Assembly (NCBI GenBank): GCA_050084515.1
Contig: CM114271.1
Span: 13,950,001 to 14,014,000, forward strand
Length of the DNA: 64,000 nt
Direction: 5' to 3'
From: Blasia pusilla
Lineage: Eukaryota > Marchantiophyta > Marchantiopsida > Blasiales
The notes below the pieces were generated by a model that saw only the letters and a list, made by a program, of their open reading frames with translations, was not told where the DNA came from and made no database searches. How positions within the stretch are numbered: the stretch's first letter is position 1; each line of letters starts with the position of its first letter. Made by a program: the position numbers and the translations under genes. Below, one piece after another: positions 48,712-60,509 of this stretch.

Positions 48712-49942
48712 TTATGCCAACATAATTAATATTACAAGGCTAAAAATCCTAAAGTGTTCTAGTTCTAGTGTCCCCAAAATCCTCAAGTAATCTCTAGTTT
48801 TCACCCTTGGTAATATAACACACGTAAATCCAAAAGCAAATTTTGCTCTAATTACAAGAAGATAACGACCAGTGATGGTGCAGCCTTGACTTTTATGACT
48901 TGTTATGGCACAACCAATCACAAGTGGGAATGTTCTCTTAATGTATGTGCGGTTGGAGTTATACCTATGAGTCAAGAATTTAGATCTATTTACAAGAATA
49001 GAGTGTCCATTAGACAAAATCATAACAACAATGCTCACTAAATCATTTTCCTTATAGACAAGTTCAAAGGCTATTCCTAAATATCCATATGTTGCCCTAG
49101 ACTTTCAAGTTCACGTTCCATATAAGCATTACTTAACAATGGAGTGCAATATAAGGCAATTGATGAAAACTACTATCATCTAACCAACTAATAAATGTAG
49201 GTTCCAGAGGAGCATATGATGAACATACTCATGAAGATAAGTCCACCTTAGCAAATCAGATAACACTCTACGAGAAAGGCAACATATCCTAATGATAGTA
49301 AGTAAAAGAATTCATTCCATTGGTACAAAGGGCAGAATTCTATAACTCTAACAATTTGTGTAGTTCTACACACTGCATTCCCGAGATTATCTAGCCAAAG
49401 AACTTTTCATAGTTTGTTTGGACATGTCTTCAACAATTTATAACTTGATAAGTCATCGAAAGTCATTTCTCCGAGATTAGATGGCCTATTGGAATATAAT
49501 ATAGAGGAATGTATGCAAGGAACTTGTGCATTTTTGTAAAGGGAGTTTCTCCTATTTTGTGGGTTATTATCAACATAATGCACAACTTGAGATCTATGTA
49601 TCATGGGAATTTGCATGGAGTTAAGGGAAATTTCCATGGAAGATAGTAACCCATTTAACACTACACTAAATATAAGTTCAACTTGATTTTTTCTAAACCT
49701 TCAAGTCCTAGGCAGCGTGTTGTCTTAGTGTCAATATCAATTGAACTAGTTGGATTTGACTTTAGAGTGCACTTCAACAAATATAATGACCAATCAATGT
49801 TTGTGACATGTTGAATGTTCATGGGAGCACCCCACAAAAGCAATACAAGTAGATGGTAAGGTACGACATTCGTATGATCTACATAAGGTGTTAAATAGTT
49901 CCATGTTATAACAATTGGATCAACAAAAGGCGTAGTGTGCAT
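48712..49942 (-). pseudogene. Helitron Rep/helicase remnant
   Basis: Minus-strand fragments appear in the order of a plant Helitron protein. First, VDPIVITWNYLTPYV then VVPYHLLVLLLWGAPMNIQ and WSLYLLKCTLKSNPTSSIDID (49661-49942, the region after the Rep endonuclease). Second, SQVVHYVDNNPQNRR and LGEMTFDDLSSY (49407-49661). Third, a Pif1-type helicase C-terminus, TFPLVIGCAITSHKSQGCT then FGFTCVILPRVKTRDYL (48712-49038). The Walker A region of the helicase is missing between the last two. It is a decayed piece of an autonomous Helitron, the enzyme source expected for the non-coding copies in this window. Confidence 0.78.
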
Positions 49943-50339
49943 ATTAGGAGAAGCAGGAAAACCAAGCTGGTTTTTGGTTTTCTTTCAAACAATGCAAACT
50001 CCTACTTTATATCGATGGATCTGTTTTGTAAGCACACATTGTGTTCAAACTTTTGATACATCATAATTTTTTTGTGTTTCTAGTTATGTAGGTGATATTT
50101 CATTAGATGTGAGGTTATATACCTTTAAGATGTTGTCTCTATCATGCATGATTGCTTGGGAGTTGGGGACTTGTATAGTGCTTTGAGAGAGGATAGTACA
50201 AGTCTTTTTCTCTTAGGTAGGGTCCATATTTTGTGAGTTTGTCTAGTTCTTTCTTTAAAATAAACGTTTGACTTGTTGAAGACAAGGCAATTGATTTGCG
50301 TAACGGATGCATCAATAGAGGATAAGGTTTGTAAGGAGA
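49943..50339. other. No gene seen
   Basis: AT-rich spacer between the Helitron remnant and the gypsy fragment. Confidence 0.35.
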
Positions 50340-53300
50340 GAAAATAATAAATAACTATCTAGATCTATTTCGAATATTTTCATACACATACACATTGCTA
50401 CAAAATCCACATCGCTAGTCACATCCACACCATACAACACTGATCTTCCCAATATACATGTAGATCTAGTGTCTCCACATAAACAAAAATGAACTTATGT
50501 ATGTACATTGAGACCGCACAATTGCTCTCCTAGTTGGCAATTGGGTCCCCCTAACTCCAAATAGCACATATCACCTCTACCTGACATGACCTACTACCAT
50601 ATGAGCTACCATACACATATGTAGGACCTAACCATTGTCTCATGGAACTACATCAAGAGAGAAGGGGAGGAGAGGGGGGCTAGACACGACATATGCCACC
50701 GTGTAGAACAACCATCACACACCAACATGGTGGCTGCAGCCTTGAAGATCCACACAACGTGTACGTAAGCCCGCAAGTACCACTGCAAAGCTCGAACCCG
50801 TTGTCTTGTCCATATTCAGAAGGTGACATAGCGCACAGTTGCGCACATGACCCTTCCAAACAAAACCATCCCGTCCCTCCAACATGAGGACTTCGGTCGA
50901 TAACACCTCGCGCAAATGCAAATCATGCACCCTCCAATGACATTTAGCGTCGTGGCTTCCATCTACTGCAAATACACATAATTCCTAGGATGGAAACTCA
51001 TAATCCTTGGATGATAACTTCCTCCACGAATGATTGCGTACCTCAAAATTTCCCTATGTTAACACATTATTGAGCAATAGTTACGTTTTCAAACGCATGG
51101 GCATAACTCTATGAAAAATCTCCGCCCAATGAGAATATTCCTGCACCCACACATCTAGGTTGTCAAGATCAAACACCTTCGCCATATCATGTTGAAAAAT
51201 TGCAGATAAATCCAACTCTCTCCTATAGAGAAAAAAAGTACGGTGAAAATGATGCCAAGGATGCCTTCCGATTGAAATGATACCCCATAGCCTACCATGG
51301 CAAATATAGGTCCCACTCCCTCAAATGTCCTCGTTATAAGGCAAACTTGCATTACCCTCTCTTCATCATTTGGAATACTCTCTCTGCCAACCCATATGTC
51401 TCAAGATGATCTCTAGAAGTGGTGCGGTGATCTATTAGTGCATGATCACACAAGGCCTAAAACTCTCCCTTGAACTCGATACCTTGGTCACTCATTGCGT
51501 GCTTAGTTATTTTGGTGCACCTCCACCGGTGCACCAAAATGACTAAGCACGCAATCTAGAAATACATAAGCCTATCCCTTGCTTGCCGTGTCCAATAGTG
51601 CCACCAATTCTATCCACTTGGATAAATGCTTCATTGTGACCAACACATACCTCTGATGACGCCTTGTGAATGACAAAGATCCCACAAAGTCTAAACTCTA
51701 CCGATAACCTAATCCCATAATTGGAAAAGGATGCAAACAAGGAGTATGGGGATTGAATTATGCTCACACTCAATCACACACCATACATCTAGCTATAAAT
51801 TGATGAACCTCAGTATGCATGTCGCGCCACCAATACTAAACCTCAAGTACGTTGAAATTACACTTACTCCAAAATGTCCCAAATCCTCATGGGCATGTTG
51901 CACTTCACGTGCTCTCTAGGAAGGACGGGGCACCACCCCTACCTTACCATCATCCCACACCAGTAAAATGTGTGTCCCCTCCCAATTGAACCTCCTAGCT
52001 CTATATAGGATCCAATCCCACTCCCTAGCACTCACTATGCTCGCTCTGATGCCAGTACATAGGAACTTCACAACCTCTAGACCCTCATGGACAAGGTTGC
52101 ATGAAAATGGAGAACTTTGGACATGCCGCTCGAGTACTCATGGCCCGCATATTCGACTAACAAAGAAAGGCAGATGGGTGCCAACCGGGCACCATCTCCT
52201 CATCACTCTCTCCGTGTTATCAAGCTCATGTGTCGTCCATTTTACTCGGACATGGATTGTAACTCAATCCATTTTCATCCTAGTTCAACCAAAGTGACCT
52301 ATGAACCACCCCAAAATTTTAATCTTGTAGTAATAGAGCCTACTTTGCAAGCTTCCTCCTAAGCTTATCGGACTCTATCAACCACCTTAACGGTTGATGA
52401 TTAGTGATAAGTGTGAAAATATTGTTGACTAGATAGCACATTAAATATACCTTGGCCCACACTACAACCAAACACTCTCGTAGGAGTTGACCTTTGCCTT
52501 TGCAATGTTATTCGATCAGCTCACATAAGCCACAATGAACTCCCTCTCCTCGCCATTTCTTTAAATGAGCACCGCTCCAAGATCCAACACGATCCAATCC
52601 GTATGTAACAAAAATAGATGATCCCTAACTTGTAAAATGGATGAGGAGGTCAACCTATCCTTGAGCTCTTGAAATGCTCACTTCTTATCATCTTCCCAAT
52701 TCCAAACCTGATAAAGTCTGATCGACAAGGTCAAAGACTTCGCAATCACACTAAAACCCTTGATATATTGTTGATAGAAGTTTTCTAGTTCCATAAATGC
52801 TTAGACTCGACTCACATATGTAGGGCATATAATCTCCATAATAGCCTTCCCTCCATGTTTGACTATTGAACACCTAAACCACATGGGTATATGGTTGTCC
52901 CAATTTAACCTTGTTTGTCGATTGATAAGTCGATAATTCCCACACATCCGCCTATATGTCCAATTGTCATATATATCCTTCTTTTTCGGCATGATTGCGG
53001 TAGATGCATACTCTCCGTGCGATATCTCTGTAAGTTCTGCCTCCCACAAGTCTTGACTCCTATTTTGAATCAAGGCTCGCTCTATGTCAGAATATTGTGG
53101 AAGATGGGTGTATCACTAGCCAAATCTATCCATATCGTAGGACTCTTCAAAGTACCCAAGTCTCTCGTATTGAAGGCAAAAAAACTCACATGCCCTCTTA
53201 AAAACCTATGTATCCTTCGTCTCTCTCCTCTTGTCAAATCAAGATCTATCATAGGCTTCTAAGTCTCCATTGTGACCTCACTTGAAGAAGACGTGACCTC

Positions 53301-53910
53301 TGACTTTGGTTACTATGTAGCAAGCCTAACCACCTCCCATATCATGCTCCATCTTTGAAAATTGAACATGTGCTACTCTGTCCGCATCCACACTCTCTTC
53401 TTGAACAACATCCTAGGAAGTCCATAGGTGCCTATCGCTCCTTGTCTTGCCCTCAACCAATGCCTCTACCGACCCTATACGCAATGCTCTAACTCGTGGA
53501 CGTGACGATATGGGTGACACTTGCATCTGCCTCTGCTCAACCATACCTAGACAAATTATCCATGTGAGAAAGTTAATGTCCATTGCTTCCAACAAAACCT
53601 ATCTTTGTGATGCCTCTGACATATCTGGCACCATCGTAGTACTCGTAGCAAACCTCATCGATTGCTTGCATTGATCGGAAGTGTGTTGTGCGCATACACA
53701 TCGCTACACAACCCACATCGTTGGTCATATCTACATGGACACCACGCAACATCGATCTTCCCAACACGCAAGTCGATCCACTCTTAAAAGAAATATACTC
53801 ACGCATATACATTGAGACCCCACAACCGCCCCCTAGTTGGTAGTTGGGTCTCCCTAACTCCATATAGCAGACACATATATCTACATGACATGATCTACTA
53901 TCCTACACAC
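50340..53910 (-). pseudogene. Minus-strand Ty3/gypsy copy with internal RT deletion
   Basis: Read on the minus strand: LTR-like or leader sequence (53910-53640), the start of RT (STAIMPKKKDIYDNWT, RRMCGNYRLINRQTRL at 53073-52900), then directly the RT end (ALMELENFYQQYIKGFS near 52800), RNase H (LLHTDWIVLDLGAVL near 52640), integrase core pieces (near 51770-51540), the C-terminal region (LMLEGRDGFVWKGHVRNCA near 50860) and a decayed PHD finger (VCDGCSTRWHMSCLAP near 50690). The RT palm with its YxDD motif is deleted. The post-pol region (50640-50340) repeats motifs of the 53.9-53.6 kb segment. Many stops and frameshifts are present. Confidence 0.8.
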
Positions 53911-54519
53911 ACCTAGCATCATCGATTCCGTCATCCCCACGATACTGCAAATACCCATCGTGTTGATCCCTCCGAAGAAATCTAACACTCTCGTACCCTG
54001 CTCCGAATACTGCCACACAACACGTGAATGAAGTCTTTAGTCTAAGAGCATGACCATCACCTGACTCTATCTGCTCCAAGACATATGTAGGCAGAGCTCC
54101 ATGCCTGCCTCACGAGCTTGTTTGCACTCCACGTATCTCAACACTCGTACCCAACAACGGTAAAGAGGTCTCTGCACCATGGGAAGAGACATCCACCCTG
54201 GCATGTCCCTCCTTGGGACTATCCGCTACAAGAATTTCCTCCGCATGTCTAATCCTCTCCCATAACTCTCCTGTGCTACTAACACCACCTATGAATGTGG
54301 TCATTGTATCCTCACATGGTCGACCACCACTACACCCTGCAAACTGCATTGGTAGATTGCTCACCCGTCCATCACCTGATCGCCACACTGGCCGATAAGA
54401 AACCGTCTCCTCCCAAAAATAGCCATCCCAATCATAACCTAAGCACGTAGATTACCATATAACCTAAACCGCCAACATACTTTTGTTGGGAGCATCAGAC
54501 TTTGATAGAGTTGGCACGA

Positions 54520-54912
54520 TTCATTGGGTGATTTTGGATGCCCGTGTCATGGTCACTCATCGGCTGGTTGAGGGTTTGGATTATACGATCCTAGATGAGG
54601 GATGTTTTGGGAGATGCTACAAGACACTTGTGTAGGATGATGACGTGTGTGCATCTTGTGAGGTTGTGGTTGGGACTTGCCGCTTTGTTGGATGCCGTGA
54701 GAGTTGGATCACACGTACATCGTCGATGGATGTGGGGGATAAACCTTCTACCTTTGGAAGTATTAAGCCGAGCTTATGATGGAGTTCAGAGAGGAGCACA
54801 CTTGATAGTGAATGCTATCTTGGGTCCATGCCATCGATCTCAGGTGGTGACGCATGATGATAGACCACCGTTGGTGGTAGATAATAGGGTGGGGGAGTTG
54901 AGGGAATCCTTA
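54520..54912 (+). repeat. Inverted repeat, left arm
   Basis: It matches the complement of about 55230-55655 at roughly 80%, from GATTTTGGATGCCC to GGAGTTGAGGG. The spacer is about 320 bp. Confidence 0.85.
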
Positions 54913-55229
54913 CCATTGCTGGTCACATCTAAACACCACACAACACCAATCAACAGATCACATGACTAACTAAGACCAAAATAGGGAAATCTCCACAAAT
55001 GACTTTTCTGACGCAACAGACCTACCGCTAACCTCATCCAACATTTCGGGACGAAGCTACACCCGAATAGCCCACTGACCCTCTATATCGTCAACAACAT
55101 AGAACTCTACCTACGTCTAACTTAGATGTGACAAGTGGGCTCCTCCAATTCTCGGGTCTCCTCATCCCATTTCATGTTTGGTCCTCCTTGGCAAAGGATG
55201 GGATACTAGAAAGCTCACCAATGTAGGTA

Positions 55230-55655
55230 AGTATGCCCTCAACTCCCTCGCCCTATTGTCTACCGCCAACGATCGTTTATCATGATGTATCAACTCTTGA
55301 GATAGACGCCATGGACCGAAGATAACATTCAATATCACGTGTGGTGCTCTCTGAACTCTATCATAAACTCGGCTCAATACTTCCAATGGTAGAAGGTTCC
55401 ACCACAACCGTCGACGATGTGCGCGTGATCCAATTGTCACCGCATCCAACAAAGCGGCAAGTCCCAAACACAACCTCACATGATGCACACTGGTCATCAT
55501 CTATGCACAAGTGTCTCTCAACAATGGCATGTTCTCCACAAGTGTTGTAATAAGCGTAGCATCTCTCACAGTATCTCTGATCTAGGATCCTATGATCCAA
55601 ATCCTTAACCAACCGATGAGCGACCATGACATGGGCATCCAAAAATCACTCAATG
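55230..55655 (-). repeat. Inverted repeat, right arm
   Basis: Partner of 54520-54912. It has an extra 30 bases or so in the Cys-rich coding-like part. A transcript across both arms could fold into a long hairpin. Confidence 0.85.
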
Positions 55656-57240
55656 AATGTGCTAATTCTATCCAAGTCTTCCTCTCCCAACAAAAAATGT
55701 TGGCGGATAGTGTATGCTCACATCACCATACTATAGATACTGGAAATAAGTCAAGATATCTTTGAATCAACATTGCCACATGGCGCAATGGGACTCGTTG
55801 TGCGATCTCATCTCTCCCCACATAAAGGTATTAATACATCCGTAAGCCTACCTAAAATACCGCACCCAATCTTGTGCTAATCCCTATAAAGAGATCTAAC
55901 ATTCTAATGCCGGCCTCACGAGGTCATCTGAGCATGGACTCTGTGGAGACTGCCACACAACGGGTCTGGTATCGAATGGTTTCAAAATCTCCACTCGTGA
56001 AGCTTAATTTTCCCTTGACTTTGTTTGCCCCGGGAGAAAGGCACAAATCCATGAATGCTTCACGAGGTCATCTACACTCCCCGGCAAATCATGGCTCATA
56101 CTCCACAATGGTGAAAAAGTCTTAACAACATGGGAAGAGACACCCACCATAACATGTCTCTCCCCGGGACTATTCACTATTGGGATGTCCTCCACATATG
56201 AATTCCCCTCTAACAACTCTCTTGGCCAGCTAATAGCACACATGAATGCTGCCAACGTAGTCATGTGGTCATATCATCATGTGGTTGACCACCTCATCCC
56301 ACAAACAGTACGGATAACTAACTCATCCAACTATCACCTGATCGCCATCCTAGTCAATAAGAAAGAGTCTCATTCCAAAATTCAAGGATGAATCCTAAGG
56401 GATATAGCATTGTACTCCCTACCAACACATCGTATGTCTCAATGGGTATCGTAATCGCCCACATGTGCACCATAGCACTATGTGTCACATGCTCTAGTTG
56501 GACTTTGACAATTACCTCTTGTCAAGTCATATACTACCTAGACAATCCCCACTCAATAGAGTTATTTATCTTAAAGGGACAAGGCTCAATGTCGTCTTTT
56601 CATAACCTAAATGCCAAACACGTCACCTTCCCTAACATCAGGGGCTGCACTTTCTAATCAAGTAGGACGCGTTACAGGTGATACACGATACCTCTAGGAC
56701 TAATCACACGAAAAAATCTAGTCCGGTTGTCCAACAACATCACACTTGGTGTCACTATGGCTTGCTCTATCGTTGACATAGTAGGCATATCCACCAACTT
56801 TGCCGTTGCAGCTTGCCATGACTGAGTGGGGATCGTCCCAAGCACTTCGTCCGAGGATTGGTCCATCACCTCCTCAGCAACCACCTGCGAACGAGAGGCA
56901 CTCACCTCTCCACGCTCATTCAATGTGGCACCCAGACAAAACACCTATGTTGGTCCAATGTCTATCGTTGCCAACTCCATGGCATACAACAAAGGATGTT
57001 GGCTCACCCTAGTGGCCACCACCAACAATGTGGTTGATGAGCTCCACCCGAGATGACATAGGAGTTGTCTCTCCAACTCCTAGTGACGTCGACGCACATA
57101 CCTCACATGTGGGCACCGTTGGTCGTCTAGGCACTATCGATGATGTCTAAAGTACCTCTGACAATGGAAAATATTTGGAACCCTAGCATGTCGCCCAACA
57201 ATCTCCTCTCATGAATCGATCACATCAATAATTTTATGGA

Positions 57241-58493
57241 TAAAGTTAAATTAGTCAAGGGTAAAATGTAAGTTCTATTTGGGAACCAAGGGAAAGACCA
57301 AACTCAAACTAGAGCAAGGATTAGCTTAAGAAAGAGAAGGAAGGTAATTAAGAAAGAACGAGAGCGGAAAGAAGAGGATAGAATGATATAGAAATAACTT
57401 CCATTCACCACAATTGAGTGCTCTGTAGTCTCATTCAAAATACTATAGATCTTTGTCTTTGCCTCTAATGCCCTAGTACATTCTTATGCGCCTTAAGTTG
57501 GATTTAGCATTTTCTTTACCTGATAATTCAACTTGTTATTCATGAGGATTCCTAGGGGATACCACTATTTTTACTGAAAGGAAGAAAGATATTAATGATA
57601 TCAATGTTTAAGTGATGTCTCAATGCAATGGAGAGCTACTATCAAACCATTTCTACTAGTAAGAATGCTTGTGCAATGCACTTATCAAAAATTTTTTACA
57701 TGATATATTTTAATAAAATTAATTTCCTAAAATATGATTTTGCATTGCACTTGACCTACAGGGAAATGTTACACTCTACATAGAAATTCAACTTGTTTCA
57801 ATTGGCTTTATATAGATAGATTTCTCCTTACATGATAATATGATTTCACCTTACATGAAATTTGAGTGTCATTGGAGAAACTCTAGAAATTTCTAGAATT
57901 TCTTGGATGGTTTTTCATTATGTGTGTAAACAATTTTCTCCTTATCATATGTATCACTTCCAATCATCATGCGGATCGAACTATTAGAACCTAATATAAA
58001 GAACTAAAATATGAAGCCATTATATGCAAGTTGAATTTATAGAGTTTAAGAGATGATATAAAAATAGTGAGGATAGATTCCTCCTTACATGTTAATAATC
58101 ATGAATTCGTAACTTCTCTTTGAAGCCAAAATTCATATTTTCTTCCTTAATCCCTTATTAATTGGGGGAAAAAAGTAAAATTTCATCAAGATGGAATTTT
58201 TATAAAGTATATTTTTTAAAATTTAAGATAAAATGTAATTCCTCCATACAAAATTTAAAGTTTACCAAAAAAATTTTAAAATAAATTAAAAATAAAAAAG
58301 GAGAATAAATATGAACATGAGGGAGACTAAGAAAAGTTTCATGAAAATTGGGAAAATATTATAAATTTTTTATTGATGAAGTTTAATCTAATTATTAAAA
58401 CCGTCCACTCATTCTACTTTTTAGCTTAGTGTAAGATAAAAATAAATTCAGGAGACTTGAGAGGCAAGATTTATTTTGAGCTATTCAATATCA
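57241..58493. other. AT-rich DNA with a Helitron 3' end, no gene
   Basis: On the minus strand, GTGCA-T-TGCAC, spacer AAGCATTCTTA and CTAG before T lie at 57656-57680. This is a Helitron 3' terminus whose 5' end was not found; it may lie near 58490. The rest shows no coding content. Confidence 0.5.
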
Positions 58494-58688
58494 TCTATAT
58501 TATTATGGGAGAATGTCTTCTTGATTTGCAAACACTTCTATGTTTGACACGTGACAACCAGACAACAAGAAAATTTTTCACATGCTACGTGTAGCATTAT
58601 TAATCTTTTTTTTTCACGGGCTATACACTAACAAAAACTTTCAAACATTTTTTTTTATTTCCCGTGTAGCGCGAGGGCACCTTACTAA
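58494..58688 (+). mobile_element. Short non-autonomous Helitron, 195 bp
   Basis: It starts TCTATATTATTATGGGAG after A and ends CCCGTG-TAG-CGCGaGGG, spacer, CTTACTAA before T (the CTRR form). It belongs to the family of 11200-11397. Confidence 0.85.
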
Positions 58689-58848
58689 TGTTTATTAAAT
58701 TGACTTATAATCATTGAGAGGCACATTTGACAATAGAATAAGTCATTTTCTAATCTTTCTTCCATATATATTTTCTACATCACTTTGTTCCAATTTATAT
58801 ATTGTCACACATACCTATATATGTTGAGTAAACACACATAAATAAGAT

Positions 58849-59215
58849 CCTTTTGGTTTGTCTTCACATTCTTGGAAATTGGTGCTCTTATTATACTACT
58901 CCAAGGTATGATGGTAAGGAAAGGCTAAACCCTAAACCCTTTGGGTTTGTCTTCACATTCTCAACTTGGGAATATGTGCTCTTATTATACTACTTCCAAG
59001 CAAGACCCTTTTGGTTTCTCTTCACATTCTCATCTTGGAAATTGGTGCTCCTATTATATTATTACCTTGGAGATTCGTGCTCTTATTATACTACTCCAAA
59101 GTCATACGGACAAGAAAAGCATGCGATTTACAATACATTTACACCACTACCTTGAAAATTGGTGCTCTAATTATACTACTGCATGGTGCTCTAATTATAC
59201 TACTGCAAAGTAAGA
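58849..59215. repeat. Degenerate tandem repeat, units about 50-80 bp
   Basis: GGTTTGTCTTCACATTCT, TTGGAAATTGGTGCTCTTAT and TATACTACTCCAA recur four to five times with indels. Open frames across it only reflect the repeat. Confidence 0.85.
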
Positions 59216-59273
59216 CGGAGAAACAGACGAATTACAATGCATTGATAGTTCCTCCTCTCTCATGTTCTATAAA

Positions 59274-59467
59274 CTAGTTTAATACCCATGCTATGGGTGA
59301 AAATCACCGTGCATGGCATTCATTTGTTAATTTGAATTCAACCTTCCTGTATTAATGAAATTTGTACATGTGTGACCGTGAGTGCAACCCATAATGTATA
59401 CATGTCACGGGGTCCTCAAACTCCGTCCTGTTTTAATTATGTAGGTGTCCTCTTTTAATTATATAGA
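59274..59467 (-). mobile_element. Short non-autonomous Helitron, 194 bp, minus strand
   Basis: Minus strand: TCTATATAATTAAAAGAGG after A, ending with the perfect hairpin ACCCAT-AGC-ATGGGT, ATTAAA and CTAG before T. A truncated relative lies at about 11110-11199 and hosts the Helitron at 11200. Confidence 0.85.
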
Positions 59468-60509
59468 TGATTACCACCCATAAGGGTATTGACCGTTAGA
59501 TTAGAAGATCATAATCCCCCTAAGACCAAACTCTGTTATGACTAACAGTAAATGCAGATACTATAATTAGAAAAAATAATTTTCCCATGTTCAATTATAT
59601 ATTACCTTATCATAGCTTATGCATTAGAAGAATTCCACTAGGATAATGATCTTGGACTGCGGTCTTTCCTTGACAAAAAATTGAGTGTCAAATAAATTCT
59701 CCCATGATTTTTTACCATGTGAGAAGGGAAAAAATCATTGAAATGGATCACAATGGAACCTTCAGATTAACAAGTAGGGAGCAAAAATAAACAAAGGCAT
59801 TAATTTCAACTAGAAACAACCTCTTTAAAAATAGAAAAATAAATATATCTAAGTGAAAGTAGGCATTTGAAATTGTTTTCTTGGAGCCCTCCTTATCGTT
59901 GAACTCTCACTCCCTAACTAAAATCTCTCGTAATTTCCTGAAAGAGAGAATCTTAAGATGTATTCAAATGAATGGGTAATAAATTTACATTTCGATATGA
60001 AAAGAAAACGAAAAAGTAAGGTCTCGTACTGATTTGTTTTCGGTAGAAAAGCAGAGGTTGACGACACGAGGATGTAATCGTCACCGTCAAAATTCAACAA
60101 GACTTTGATCTTGAAATGGACGGATGTGGACCCTAGAAGTTTTCTGAATTACTCCAATTGACACCGCATAGATCGCATGAATGTTAAGTCTCCATGGCCC
60201 CATGAAGGCTCAATCTGTGTGCCCTAAGAAGCTAAAACACAGATTGTTAAGTAAATAAATATTCTCAATCCAGATCTTTACACCCAACCCTTGTAGGAGA
60301 AATAATGGAATCAGAAATTTCAATGGAAATAGCCTTTCTTTCCCATCAGATTGAGAATGAGGAAATCCCTGATGGATCCTCATCAAATTATAACTCATTT
60401 TCTAGGTCTCTATCATTGATGCATTGACGATTGAACTTGTTCTAAGACTGTAGATAAAACCTGACTGAGAGTGACAGGGCCCGCCAGCCCAGCTTTGGGG
60501 TCATTTCTC
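59468..60509. other. 3' flank of the alanyl-tRNA synthetase gene, no other gene
   Basis: The last few hundred bases before 60510 probably hold the 3' UTR and polyadenylation signals. Nothing else is supported. Confidence 0.4.

Larger units (their letters stand above)
53911..57240 (-). pseudogene. Gag-region scraps of the gypsy family, two copies in mixed orientation
   Basis: The segments 54130-54425 and 56100-56390 are diverged direct copies (both carry AACATGGGAAGAGACA-type and CACCTGATCGCCA motifs). A Cys-rich coding-like segment (CASCEVVFGTCRFVGC, then WITRTSS) lies on the minus strand at 55650-55350 and again on the plus strand at about 54640-54800. The frame at 56944-56672 (minus) may be more of the gag region. 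The layout suggests two nested copies and a local inversion. No intact ORF remains. Confidence 0.55.

Noticed and set aside
58924-58941. Telomere-like AAACCCTAAACCCT
   Set aside because: Two units only, inside a degenerate tandem repeat; no array.
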